DNA of 64,000 bases from Gammaproteobacteria bacterium (GTDB lineage: Bacteria > Pseudomonadota > Gammaproteobacteria > Eutrophobiales > Eutrophobiaceae): positions 1-64,000 of the forward strand of contig CANKCB010000003.1 in the NCBI GenBank assembly GCA_947480335.1. The letters run 5' to 3'. The translations under genes and the position numbers were made by a program. Shown one piece after another: positions 8,705 through 16,348 of the stretch. Position 1 is the stretch's first letter. Every line of letters starts with the position of its first letter. Below the pieces are notes generated by a model. The model saw only the letters and a program-made list of their open reading frames with translations, did not search any database and had not been told where the DNA came from.

Positions 8705-9622
8705 TCAGTAAATACGGGATATTCTGAAATTACGCCGCAATAACAGACTCAAGATACCTTTCTCACTCGGCAGATGCATCGCACCGACAGCAAAGAAAGC
8801 ACTACCATTATCAAGCAGTGCGTCCATCCGCTCTACCATGCGTTGATTACGTGCATAAATCAATCGCTCCATAATCTTTTCACAGGCAGAGTTATCTTCA
8901 AATACGTATTGATGACTGTACACTGACATCCCTCTCAGGTCTCGTTTACGATAGAGGGATTTCATTATATTAAAATCATTCACAGTGTCCTCATAATGAC
9001 ATAGCGTATCAACCAGAACTCTCAGTTGATCCTCTAATGACATATCACCAAACACGGCGATTTGCTCATCCATCGTTTCCAGCCCTGATACGGATAGCTG
9101 ATTTATTCTTGCCTGCTCCAGCAGCTTCAAATCCATAACGCTGCCCATGCCAGGAGGGTAACTCATGATAATAAGTGCTGCCCAGGGTTTGAGCCTCGAG
9201 ATGGTGATTTCTGCAAGATTGTATCGAGCCAGAATAGTTACTGCATTTCTGTAAAGGTTAGCAGGAAGCAAACCGTCCAACCGGTTCTCATCCGCAAATA
9301 ACATGGTGTTAGAGTACTTGATTGCATCCTTGTCATCAGGAACCACCTCCATAACAAATTGTTTACTATGCTCAAGGCTGGTTGTAACTACTGGTGGGAA
9401 GTCCAGTATGAGTGGATCATCCACGTGTATTGTCCCCAGAATATATCCGAAGTTCCCGTCATCACGACTGATTTTCCAGAGCAGGCCTTCTGCGAACCTG
9501 TCAACGGTGACAGGGGTCTGGTCAATTTTTTTATACGGTCGACATTGTATCTCGGCGGCTAACAGGTGCTGGCTGCAAACAAGCACAAGTAAAATCAGTA
9601 TTTCTTCAGCTATGGACTTCAT
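8705..9622 (-). CDS. TraB/GumN family exported protein
   Basis: This protein is of the TraB/PrgY/GumN family, a Tiki-like fold related to metalloproteases. Typical family motifs are GTIHVDDP shortly after the N-terminal region and AVGAMHLPSEKG near the C-terminus, which carry the conserved histidines. A hydrophobic N-terminal segment (ILILLVLVCSQHLLAA) looks like a signal peptide. The open frame begins at TTG 9655, but the signal sequence fits better with ATG 9622 or 9625; I chose 9622 (305 aa). This start overlaps the nagZ stop by 17 bases. The substrate is unknown; a periplasmic peptidase is the usual suggestion. Confidence 0.85.
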   Translation of the reverse strand: MKSIAEEILILLVLVCSQHLLAAEIQCRPYKKIDQTPVTVDRFAEGLLWKISRDDGNFGYILGTIHVDDPLILDFPPVVTTSLEHSKQFVMEVVPDDKDAIKYSNTMLFADENRLDGLLPANLYRNAVTILARYNLAEITISRLKPWAALIIMSYPPGMGSVMDLKLLEQARINQLSVSGLETMDEQIAVFGDMSLEDQLRVLVDTLCHYEDTVNDFNIMKSLYRKRDLRGMSVYSHQYVFEDNSACEKIMERLIYARNQRMVERMDALLDNGSAFFAVGAMHLPSEKGILSLLLRRNFRISRIY

Positions 9623-10670
9623 CATCTCCAAGATCCAACTCGGGAGCTTGCTCAAGCGCTACAATCTCCTTCGCGATCTGTTGCCATTTAGGATCTTGCT
9701 GCAGATCAGACAGGGATATCTGCTTTTGACTGGCGTGCATACGCATTAGCCTAACCTGTACCTGTGGCTGCGAATCAAATTGCAGGGAATTAATCACTTC
9801 TATTGCAGCGGGTTGGTTATTGCAAACCAGGACCATATCACAACCGGCTGCAAGTGCTGCACTTGCACGAGCAGGATAATCACCTGCAGGTCCTGCGCCA
9901 GCCATATTGATATCATCACTGAATATGACTCCCTGAAATCCAAGTTGTTTGCGCAAAACTTGTTTTAGCCAGATATCAGAAAACCCGGCCGGACGTGTGT
10001 CAATCTCTGCATAAACCACATGTGCTGGCATGATACCTGCGATATCAGAACTGATGAGACGCTCAAACGGAACTACATCATTCATCATGATATCCTGATA
10101 TGAACGCTTATCCACTGGAACGGTTTCATGTGAATCTTCACGCACGTGACCATGTCCCGGGAAGTGTTTACCTACCGCAGACATACCTGCAGACTTCATG
10201 CCCTTGATACATGCTCTGGCAAGCGCGGTCAGCACATCAATATCCGCATGATACGCCCGGTCTCCGATTACACTGCTTCTGCCTGTATCAACATCCAGAA
10301 CGGGAGCAAAACTGAAATCAACACCGACAGCAAGCAATTCGCTGGCAAGCAACCAGCCTGCTTTTTCGGTAAATTCAATGGCCTTGTGCGGATCCCGATC
10401 GTACAACTTTCCAAACAATCCGGCGGGCGGTATCCTGGTAAAACCATACCGAAACCGTTGCACACGACCACCTTCATGATCAACAGCAATCAATAATGGA
10501 GGTTGTTTTATGGCGTGAATACGGGTGGTTAATTCACGCATCTGTTGCGGATTTTCGTAATTTCTTGAAAACAGAATAACACCACCAACCAGCGGATGGC
10601 GTAACAACTCGATTTCATCCTGATGTAATTCAGTATCACGTAAATCCAGCATGACAGGACCCAGGCCCAC
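9606..10670 (-). CDS. nagZ: NagZ, beta-N-acetylhexosaminidase (GH3)
   Basis: NagZ is a cytoplasmic glycosidase that removes N-acetylglucosamine from anhydromuropeptides during peptidoglycan recycling. The 354-aa product shows the GH3 NagZ signature KHFPGHGHVREDSH (from residue 168), which contains the His of the catalytic dyad. The nucleophile is in VIFSDDINMAG (Asp near 251). The start of the barrel (GPVMLDLRDTEL) and VDHEGGRVQRF are also typical. There is no signal peptide, as expected. The gene precedes the TraB/GumN gene and overlaps it. It is slightly longer than E. coli NagZ owing to a C-terminal acidic tail. Confidence 0.95.
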   Translation of the reverse strand: MGLGPVMLDLRDTELHQDEIELLRHPLVGGVILFSRNYENPQQMRELTTRIHAIKQPPLLIAVDHEGGRVQRFRYGFTRIPPAGLFGKLYDRDPHKAIEFTEKAGWLLASELLAVGVDFSFAPVLDVDTGRSSVIGDRAYHADIDVLTALARACIKGMKSAGMSAVGKHFPGHGHVREDSHETVPVDKRSYQDIMMNDVVPFERLISSDIAGIMPAHVVYAEIDTRPAGFSDIWLKQVLRKQLGFQGVIFSDDINMAGAGPAGDYPARASAALAAGCDMVLVCNNQPAAIEVINSLQFDSQPQVQVRLMRMHASQKQISLSDLQQDPKWQQIAKEIVALEQAPELDLGDDEVHS

Positions 10671-10752
10671 ACATCACCTCGCTTTAACAATCGTGGAAAA
10701 CTACCTGGACTGGATTCTACACTTCAGGGTGATGTGCTGGAAAGATAAAGAA

Positions 10753-10768
10753 GGGAGCCATAGCTCCC
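10753..10768 (-). terminator. Rho-independent terminator after the DUF3106 gene
   Basis: A perfect 6-base-pair hairpin (GGGAGC, four-base loop, GCTCCC) lies 6 bases downstream of the DUF3106 stop. It is followed on the minus strand by a T-rich tail (TTCTTTATCTTTCC). It would end the sigma-factor operon before nagZ. The tail is interrupted, so efficiency is uncertain. Confidence 0.65.
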
Positions 10769-10774
10769 ATCGAA

Positions 10775-11467
10775 TTATCTCGCTGGACGTCTGTCCATAC
10801 CAGGGTTCATAGATGGCGGGCTAGACTGTCTTTGATGCATATCCGGCATGCCGTCCCGCATGGGCCGATTGTCGAGTTGTTTATCGGCATCTTTTATCAG
10901 CTCACCACGTTCTTCCGGTGTCATGTTCGGCCATTTTTGACTGATTTCCTGAAGTTTATCATCAGATAAACTACGCATGTATTCACGCAGTGTTTTCCTG
11001 TCTTCTGCAGAAATCCGGTTTTCCTTCTGCCTGATCGCCATACGCTGTTCTGGCGACATGGCTTCCCATCTATTCCTCAAAGCTGTACGCACATCCGGGG
11101 TCAAACTGTTAAACCATTCCTGCCGACGTTTCAGTCCTTGCTGGTCAGCGGCGGACAGACTGTTAAACATTTCAAAACGTCTGCGCAATACCAGTTTTTT
11201 ATTGCGATCCAGCGACTGCCATCTTTTGAACTGGGATTGTGCCTGCTGACGCCTCTCTGCAGGCATTTTGCTCCAACGTTCGGCACCCTTTTGCAAGGCC
11301 GCACGGCGATCCGCCGGGATATCATTCCACTTGTCCTGATAAGACCGCAGAATATTTTGCTGTTCAGGCGACAGGCTGTTCCAGCTGTCATCTTGCTGGG
11401 CAAAGGAAGGTAGCGGCACAGCCATCAGGCAAAGCAGCAGCAATAAACCAGATAAATTATTGCGCAT
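10775..11467 (-). CDS. Exported DUF3106 family repeat protein
   Basis: The 230-aa product has a clear signal peptide (MRNNLSGLLLLLCLMAVPLPSFA, cut near residue 23). It then has about eight short repeats of 18-21 residues of the form W/F-x-S/M-L/M-(S/T)P-E/D-x-R, for example WNSLSPEQQ, WNDIPADRR, WSKMPAERR, FNSLTPDVR, WEAMSPEQR and WPNMTPEER. The tail is Met-, Pro- and Arg-rich. This is the DUF3106 pattern; the molecular role is unknown, but the helical, charged periplasmic repeats recall Spy/CpxP-like stress proteins. The frame is open to 11551, but the signal peptide fixes the start at ATG 11467, overlapping the preceding gene by 11 bases. It is the last gene of the sigma-factor operon. Confidence 0.85.
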   Translation of the reverse strand: MRNNLSGLLLLLCLMAVPLPSFAQQDDSWNSLSPEQQNILRSYQDKWNDIPADRRAALQKGAERWSKMPAERRQQAQSQFKRWQSLDRNKKLVLRRRFEMFNSLSAADQQGLKRRQEWFNSLTPDVRTALRNRWEAMSPEQRMAIRQKENRISAEDRKTLREYMRSLSDDKLQEISQKWPNMTPEERGELIKDADKQLDNRPMRDGMPDMHQRQSSPPSMNPGMDRRPAR

Positions 11468-11714
11468 CTTCAAGCTCTTCGAGTGTTTGATCATTTTCCT
11501 GTTCATTATTACGATCTTCTTCAAATAACTGGTCAAACGAATCATCTTCAAACAGTGCAGGCCCTACCCATTCGCCCTGATTTGTTTCCCAGTCAGCTAT
11601 AAACTCCAGTAATTCTGCTGTTGGCACTTGTTCCTTTTGTTCTGTTGCTGAGGAATACTCTGTCACTAACAATCCCATCATGATTAAAGTTAGACCATCA
11701 AGAGGGAATTTCAT
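11457..11714 (-). CDS. Small exported acidic protein in the sigma-factor operon
   Basis: The 85-aa product has a probable signal peptide (about residues 1-23, hydrophobic LTLIMMGLLV) and a very acidic mature part. The mature part contains ELLEFIADWETNQGEWVGP followed by a Glu/Asp-rich C-terminus. I do not recognise a named family. It is wedged between the anti-sigma-like gene (17-base overlap) and the DUF3106 gene (11-base overlap), which strongly supports it as a real, coupled gene. ATG 11714 is preferred over the upstream in-frame start at 11783 because it gives the signal peptide. The acidic protein could partner the basic DUF3106 repeats; this is inference only. Confidence 0.7.
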   Translation of the reverse strand: MKFPLDGLTLIMMGLLVTEYSSATEQKEQVPTAELLEFIADWETNQGEWVGPALFEDDSFDQLFEEDRNNEQENDQTLEELEDAQ

Positions 11715-12033
11715 GCTGTTCAAGCCATTCATAGAACTCGAGATTTTCGTACAGATCCAGTTCTGAAATAATTTCAATATCATCTATGAATGTTTTATCT
11801 TCTACAGCAGGTTGCGGTAACAAACCATACACGAACATTGCCAGACAGGCGGTTACCAGTGCCCCTGTCGGAATCCAGAAAAAAGGAGACGATTTAATAT
11901 CCAGCTTCTGGTCTAGAGCACTATAGCGTGTACGGGTGATCCTTGAAAGAGTCTCACCATCCAGCGAACCAATACTGCTCTCGAATCTCTCCCTGAGTTT
12001 CTGACCAAATAGATCCTGTTCGTTATCTTTCAT
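11698..12033 (-). CDS. Putative anti-sigma factor, single-pass membrane protein (DUF3619-like)
   Basis: This 111-aa protein has an N-terminal cytoplasmic part with LFGQKLRERFESSI and a Leu/Arg-rich helix to about residue 50. One transmembrane segment (about 51-70, WIPTGALVTACLAMFVYGLL) is followed by a short acidic periplasmic tail. Its start overlaps the sigma-factor stop by 4 bases (ATGA). This topology and placement fit a membrane anti-sigma factor and resemble DUF3619 proteins that sit in the same place in related bacteria. No zinc-binding anti-sigma motif (HxxxCxxC) is present, so the binding mode would be different. Direct evidence for sigma inhibition is lacking. Confidence 0.65.
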   Translation of the reverse strand: MKDNEQDLFGQKLRERFESSIGSLDGETLSRITRTRYSALDQKLDIKSSPFFWIPTGALVTACLAMFVYGLLPQPAVEDKTFIDDIEIISELDLYENLEFYEWLEQHEIPS

Positions 12034-12698
12034 ATGTTGTAATCTTCAAGTTTGTCACGCAGCATGGCCAAGGCGCGAAAATAATGTGTCTTAACACTGC
12101 CTTCTGAGCATTTCATCACCTTTGCAGTTTCTGATACATCCATTCCTTCCAGCGCCCTCAGCATAAACGCCTGTCGCTGGCGAGCAGGCAAATCACGCAC
12201 GGCTTTATCCAGTTGCTGCATACTTGCCTCCATGGCAACTTCCCGATCTGGTCTGCTGCCTGACACATCCTCCAGCATCTGGATAGGATCTGGCTCATCC
12301 TCATCATCATCCTTGCGCCCAAACCAGACTCTGAATTTGTTTCTAACTGAATTTCTACGATAATGGTCCGTTATTCTGCTTTGTAATATCGTCTGGAATA
12401 AGGCACCCCATTCCAGTGGGCTGCGATCAGCATATTTCTGCACCAGTTTAAACATAGAATCCTGCAGGATATCCATGGCATCCTCTGCATTACCGGTAGC
12501 CATTTCTGCCATACGAAACGCCCGTTTCTCAACGCCAGCCAGAAACTGCTCAAGCTCCTTATAACCGCCCAGAGTTAATTCCCTCTCATTAGTATCAAAA
12601 CTTTCAAAATCGACAGTTCTGTGATTCCCAGAAAGGGTATCCATCGTTAAAACCGGCATCCCTGACCACATTTTAATACCTGTACTCGGCTTGTTCAT
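12030..12698 (-). CDS. ECF-type RNA polymerase sigma factor
   Basis: This group 4 (ECF) sigma factor has 222 aa in the full open frame. Region 2 is in the middle (AFRMAEMATGNAEDAMDILQDSMFKL, then SRITDHYRRN), and after a charged linker region 4 reads LPARQRQAFMLRALEGMDVSETAKVM and CSEGSVKTHYFRALAML, the helix-turn-helix that reads the -35. The N-terminal 35 residues have no counterpart in typical ECF factors, so a later start is possible. It leads an operon with the anti-sigma-like, acidic and DUF3106 genes. No convincing ECF promoter was seen directly upstream in 12699-12800. Its target promoters are unknown. Confidence 0.9.
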   Translation of the reverse strand: MNKPSTGIKMWSGMPVLTMDTLSGNHRTVDFESFDTNERELTLGGYKELEQFLAGVEKRAFRMAEMATGNAEDAMDILQDSMFKLVQKYADRSPLEWGALFQTILQSRITDHYRRNSVRNKFRVWFGRKDDDEDEPDPIQMLEDVSGSRPDREVAMEASMQQLDKAVRDLPARQRQAFMLRALEGMDVSETAKVMKCSEGSVKTHYFRALAMLRDKLEDYNI

Positions 12699-12804
12699 AC
12701 AGTTTAAAACGCATACGTTAACTGCCGGTTGACCGGTGTTTATTAATATCTATCAATATCACGTAACATATTGAAGTATAGGCACTAAATACAATAATAA
12801 AAAA

Positions 12805-12836
12805 ACAGCCAGTCATGCAATAGCCTGACCGGCTGT
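12805..12836 (-). terminator. Rho-independent terminator after the tandem-repeat protein gene
   Basis: An 11-base-pair stem (ACAGCCGGTCA / TGACTGGCTGT on the minus strand, one G-T pair) with a 10-base loop is followed by seven T residues and ATTATTG. It lies 55 bases downstream of the repeat-protein stop. It separates that gene from the sigma-factor operon, so the two are separate transcription units. Confidence 0.9.
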
Positions 12837-12890
12837 AATAACAATTTAAATGTATATCTGCGGACGACGGTACTGTCCGTGATTCAGGTT

Positions 12891-13475
12891 TTATTCCGGT
12901 TTGTTGCGCATTGCTCCCGGGCGTTTTTTAAATTTACCACCATGGGGTCCCATCGGACCCATCGCTTCACGCTGTTGCTTCAAGTCAGCCGCTGCATCCG
13001 GGTATTTCTCCTCAAACTGTTTACGACGTGCTTCCATGGTTTCCCGTTTTTGTTCACGAGCAGTTTGCTGCTGTTCCCTGGCCGCCTTCATTTCTGCAGC
13101 CGCTTCCGGATATTTGGCCTCAAATGCGCCCCGTCGTGCATCCATATCAGCCTTGTTCTGCTTGCGCTCGGCCATGTCTGATTCTTTCCAGGTCTTCATT
13201 TCTGCAGCGGCCTCTGGGTACTTCGCTGCAAACTCGGCACGGCGAGCATCCATTTCTTGCCTGTGTTCCTTCATTCTGGCGGCAGCTTCCGGATTGTTTT
13301 TTTCAAACTCGGCGAATCGGGCATCCCTGTCCTGATCATTATCCTGCACAAACAACCTGTCCAGGCGCTCTTCCTGATCCTCCTGGGCATCCTGTGCAAA
13401 TACCATAGTTGCAGGAATTACACCGGCAAGCATGCTGCAAAAAATTACGGATACTCTCAATATATGTCTGGTCAT
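12891..13475 (-). CDS. Exported tandem-repeat helical protein (EARR...KYPEAAAEMK repeats)
   Basis: The 194-aa product has a signal peptide cut near residue 27 (TMVFA/QD) and four repeats, at residues 51-75, 76-111, 112-147 and 148-172. Each begins D/E-A-R-x-x-x-F and contains KYPEAAAEMK or a close variant. The two middle copies carry an extra 11-residue helical insert rich in Glu, Lys and Gln. The C-terminus is Gly-, Met- and Lys-rich. I do not recognise a named family; the composition resembles Spy/CpxP-type periplasmic chaperones. The start is ATG 13475, not the longer frame to 13565, because GGAGG sits 8 bases before it and the signal peptide begins there. The region upstream carries a sigmaE-type promoter. 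Confidence 0.8.
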   Translation of the reverse strand: MTRHILRVSVIFCSMLAGVIPATMVFAQDAQEDQEERLDRLFVQDNDQDRDARFAEFEKNNPEAAARMKEHRQEMDARRAEFAAKYPEAAAEMKTWKESDMAERKQNKADMDARRGAFEAKYPEAAAEMKAAREQQQTAREQKRETMEARRKQFEEKYPDAAADLKQQREAMGPMGPHGGKFKKRPGAMRNKPE

Positions 13476-13555
13476 ACTAATGTCCTCCATTGAACAGATA
13501 AAATTAATGTGTACTGGGACTGATAACGAACTCAAATAGAATTGGTTGACAGCTA

Positions 13556-13582
13556 TCAGAGGCAAATCAGGCGGAGAAGTTC
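13556..13582 (-). promoter_or_regulatory. SigmaE (RpoE)-type promoter of the tandem-repeat protein gene
   Basis: On the minus strand GAACTT (13582-13577) and TCTGA (13560-13556) are separated by exactly 16 bases. This is the arrangement of well-known RpoE promoters such as rpoH P3 of E. coli. Predicted transcription would begin near 13549, giving about 74 bases of leader before ATG 13475. The match implies envelope-stress control, either by RpoE encoded elsewhere or by the adjacent ECF sigma factor. Confidence 0.7.
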
Positions 13583-13631
13583 ATAAAACAGCCGAGGTTT
13601 TATAAATTTTGAATCCCACGGGCAATACTGG

Positions 13632-14123
13632 CTATCCTTGTATGATGACCTCGGTGCCTGTTGACACTTTGTCAAACAACTGGATTACATCACGATTGTT
13701 CATCCTGATACAACCATGCGAACCTGGCAAACCCATTGGCACATCTTCAGGCGAACCATGAATATAAATCATACGTGCATGGGTATCCACGTCGCCCCCT
13801 TTATTGATCCCCTCTTCAATACCTTGCAGACGCAGAATTCTTGTCAGGATCCAGTCCCGCTCTGGATATTGCTCTCGTAAACCGGTCGTATAACATTCAC
13901 CAGTAGGTTTTCTGCCTACAAATACAGAATTGATTTCACACTCGTCACCAATTTTTTCCGAAATGACATGCCGCCCACGTGGAGTACATTCACTGTTGAT
14001 CATTTCACCAACCCCGTTACGGGCAGTTGACACATCATAACTGGCGAGCACCTTACCATTCTCACTCAAATACAATTTCTGTTGTGGTACGGAAATTTCA
14101 ATAAGGTATTTTTTGTCTTGCAT
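13632..14123 (-). CDS. L,D-transpeptidase (YkuD) family protein without export signal
   Basis: The 163-aa protein is a bare YkuD catalytic domain. The N-terminal strand YLIEISVPQQKLYLSENGK is typical, and the active site HGSPEDVPMG...SHGCIRMNN contains the catalytic His and Cys. Enzymes of this fold make 3-3 peptidoglycan crosslinks or attach lipoproteins in the periplasm. No signal peptide or membrane anchor is present with ATG 14123, nor in the frame extended to 14177, which overlaps rlmD by 35 bases. It could be exported by another route, act in the cytoplasm on recycled peptides, or use a different substrate. It follows rlmD by 19 bases and ends the leuA-led run. Confidence 0.85.
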   Translation of the reverse strand: MQDKKYLIEISVPQQKLYLSENGKVLASYDVSTARNGVGEMINSECTPRGRHVISEKIGDECEINSVFVGRKPTGECYTTGLREQYPERDWILTRILRLQGIEEGINKGGDVDTHARMIYIHGSPEDVPMGLPGSHGCIRMNNRDVIQLFDKVSTGTEVIIQG

Positions 14124-14142
14124 GGTAGCAACCTGATGCTTT

Positions 14143-15495
14143 TTAACCCTGTTCAAATACTGCCAGTGATTCGACATGCGTTGTATGAGGAAACATATCC
14201 ATCACGCCAGCAGCTCGCAACCTGAAACCTTTTTGATTTACCAGAATTCCAGCATCACGTGCCAACGTGGCCGGATTACACGACACATATACCAGTCGCT
14301 GTATTTTCCTGAAATTCATTTGTTCAATAACTTCCCTGGCCCCGCTACGAGGGGGATCCAGCAATACCTTGTTATAGTTTCCTTGCAGAAATTCCCCCTG
14401 AATCACAGGCGCATATAAATCAGCCTTGATGAATTCTGTATTGCTAATAGCGTTGCTTTCAGCATTCATCCGTGCCTTCTCCACCAGCCTGACCGCACCT
14501 TCAACACCGGTTACATGCCCGCTAAAATGTGCCAACGGCAGGGTAAAATTACCCAGACCACAAAACAAATCGAGCAATCGATCTGATTTATCTGGCTGCA
14601 TTAATTGTAGTACCCGTTTTATCATTTCCCGATTAATAGGGAAATTTATCTGGGTAAAGTCCAGTGGACTAAACCTGAAATTAATTGAGTAATCTTCCAG
14701 AGTATAAACCAGACTGTCCGGCCCATTTTTAACCAGCGGCAGTAATACTTCGGAATGATTACCCTGCAACAGTATGCCTATACCAGAGTCTTTCTCAAAT
14801 TGCTGCAGCCTGTTCCTGTCACACTCTGGCATATCCACCAGATGCCGGATTACTATCATCGTAGCCATATCACCCACAGCTACTTCTATCTGGGGAATCT
14901 CGCTTTTACAATCCAGACTATTTATCAACTGTTTCAGTGCGGACAGATTAGTGCCTATTGAGGGATGCAAAACTGCACAGCTGTCGATATCTGCAATATA
15001 GGGCTTGTTTTTTTCCCGAAAGCCCACCAGCACTTTGCCCTTCTTATGGACGAATTTAACCCCCAGTCTGGCCTTGTGCCGGTAAGACCAGACCTGCCCG
15101 GTCACAGGAGCCAATCTGGTTTCAGGCTGGACACCACCAATATGCTGTAACTGCTCAAACAGTACCTGTTCCTTGTGACGGATCTGTGCTTCCGGCTGCA
15201 TATGCTGAAGACTGCAACCTCCGCATACACCGAAATACTGACACCCGGGTTGAACCCGTAAAGCGGAAGCCTGTATTACTTCTGTAGTTGTTCCTTCATC
15301 AAAGCGGGAGCGTTGACTGCTATATCTGAATCGGACTGTCTCACCCGGCAAGGCACCATCTATAAAAACAGTTTTGCCCTCGAGGTGTGCCACCCCCCTG
15401 CCTTCATGTGAAAGTGACTCGATTACTGCCTCAACTGGCTGATCAGGTAATTGTTTACGACGTCTAGGCATGGGATCTGAATTTACTTCCGGCAA
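14143..15495 (-). CDS. rlmD: RlmD, 23S rRNA (uracil-1939-C5)-methyltransferase
   Basis: RlmD is a SAM-dependent enzyme that methylates U1939 of 23S rRNA. The 450-aa product has an N-terminal TRAM domain (about residues 18-80, ESLSHEGRGVAHLEGKTVFI) and an iron-sulfur cluster motif (CQYFGVCGGCSLQHM, near 85-100). Near the C-terminus is the RNA-uracil methyltransferase signature (LLDLFCGLGNFTLPLA, LLDPPRSGA and YVSCNPATLARD, with the catalytic Cys). The length is normal. A second possible start is the Met at codon 9. It lies downstream of the exonuclease gene with a 47-base gap. Confidence 0.95.
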   Translation of the reverse strand: MPEVNSDPMPRRRKQLPDQPVEAVIESLSHEGRGVAHLEGKTVFIDGALPGETVRFRYSSQRSRFDEGTTTEVIQASALRVQPGCQYFGVCGGCSLQHMQPEAQIRHKEQVLFEQLQHIGGVQPETRLAPVTGQVWSYRHKARLGVKFVHKKGKVLVGFREKNKPYIADIDSCAVLHPSIGTNLSALKQLINSLDCKSEIPQIEVAVGDMATMIVIRHLVDMPECDRNRLQQFEKDSGIGILLQGNHSEVLLPLVKNGPDSLVYTLEDYSINFRFSPLDFTQINFPINREMIKRVLQLMQPDKSDRLLDLFCGLGNFTLPLAHFSGHVTGVEGAVRLVEKARMNAESNAISNTEFIKADLYAPVIQGEFLQGNYNKVLLDPPRSGAREVIEQMNFRKIQRLVYVSCNPATLARDAGILVNQKGFRLRAAGVMDMFPHTTHVESLAVFEQG

Positions 15496-15542
15496 ATTGT
15501 GATGATTGTGTATAACAGTTATTCAGTAGCAGAACAGGTTTA

Positions 15543-16337
15543 TCAGTTTTTTAGTGCGGGGGCAGCAAGCCATCTGTCTGCGAATTCCGTTAGATGCGGC
15601 TTGTTTTCCTCACGCAGCATTTGCCGTAGTCTGCTAGATTCGGCCGCATACGTCTCATTAGTCAAATGCCCACGCATTAATTCAAACCGCAGGTATACCA
15701 GATAGGTATTTAATACGTCCGTCTCACAATAATTTCGAATCGCTGCAAGTTTGCCCGTGCAATAACTGTCCCACACCTTGTCACCACTCATGCCCATCTT
15801 GCCAGGAAATCCCAACATGGTCGCAATTTGATCCAGCGGTGCAACAGCTCGATATTCATACGCTGCCAGAACATCCATCAAGTCAGTATGCCGGTCATGG
15901 TAACGACTGATGTAGTTATTCCACTTGAACCCCTGATCATTCGCACCGGTTTCCCAGTAACGTGAGGCAGACACTCCATGCAAAAGTGCACGGTAATGCA
16001 TAACGGGTAAATCAAACCCGCGTCCGTTCCATGAAACTAGACGCGGCGTGTATTTTTCAATCCCTTCATAAAACCGCTGCAATAAATCTGCTTCACTGGA
16101 TTCCAGTGTGCCCAGAGACCAGACATTCAGCTTATCCTTTGTACTTAACAGTACAGATATTGCGACGACTCTGTGTAAATGCAGTCTCAGGAAGTCAGAG
16201 GTACCATCTGTTTCCTGCCGTCTGCGACTGAACATAACTTCAGCTACTTCCTTGTCTGTTAAACCTTCCAGATCGTATAGTCGCTTGCCCGATTCAATAT
16301 CCGGAATGGTTTCAATATCAAAAACCAGAACATTCAT
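15543..16337 (-). CDS. Predicted 3'-5' exonuclease, DnaQ-like (PolB exo2 type)
   Basis: The 264-aa protein has the DEDD exonuclease fold. Exo I is VFDIETIPD at residues 4-12, exo II is in LVSWNGRGFDLPVMHYR (about 97-113), and exo III is near NYCETDVLNTYLVY (about 223-236). These motifs and the length match the family labelled predicted 3'-5' exonuclease related to DNA polymerase B (PF10108). Its substrate is unproven; DNA repair or RNA processing is likely. The gene lies in a run with uracil-DNA glycosylase and cysM. Confidence 0.85.
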   Translation of the reverse strand: MNVLVFDIETIPDIESGKRLYDLEGLTDKEVAEVMFSRRRQETDGTSDFLRLHLHRVVAISVLLSTKDKLNVWSLGTLESSEADLLQRFYEGIEKYTPRLVSWNGRGFDLPVMHYRALLHGVSASRYWETGANDQGFKWNNYISRYHDRHTDLMDVLAAYEYRAVAPLDQIATMLGFPGKMGMSGDKVWDSYCTGKLAAIRNYCETDVLNTYLVYLRFELMRGHLTNETYAAESSRLRQMLREENKPHLTEFADRWLAAPALKN

Positions 16338-16348
16338 CGCAATGACAT

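Noticed and set aside
12745-12760. CCGGT-rich palindrome upstream of the ECF sigma gene
   Set aside because: Five base pairs with a two-base centre are too short to call an operator.
13585-13601. AAAAC...GTTTT hairpin between the repeat protein and the L,D-transpeptidase gene
   Set aside because: Five base pairs, AT-rich and no T-run; not a convincing terminator.
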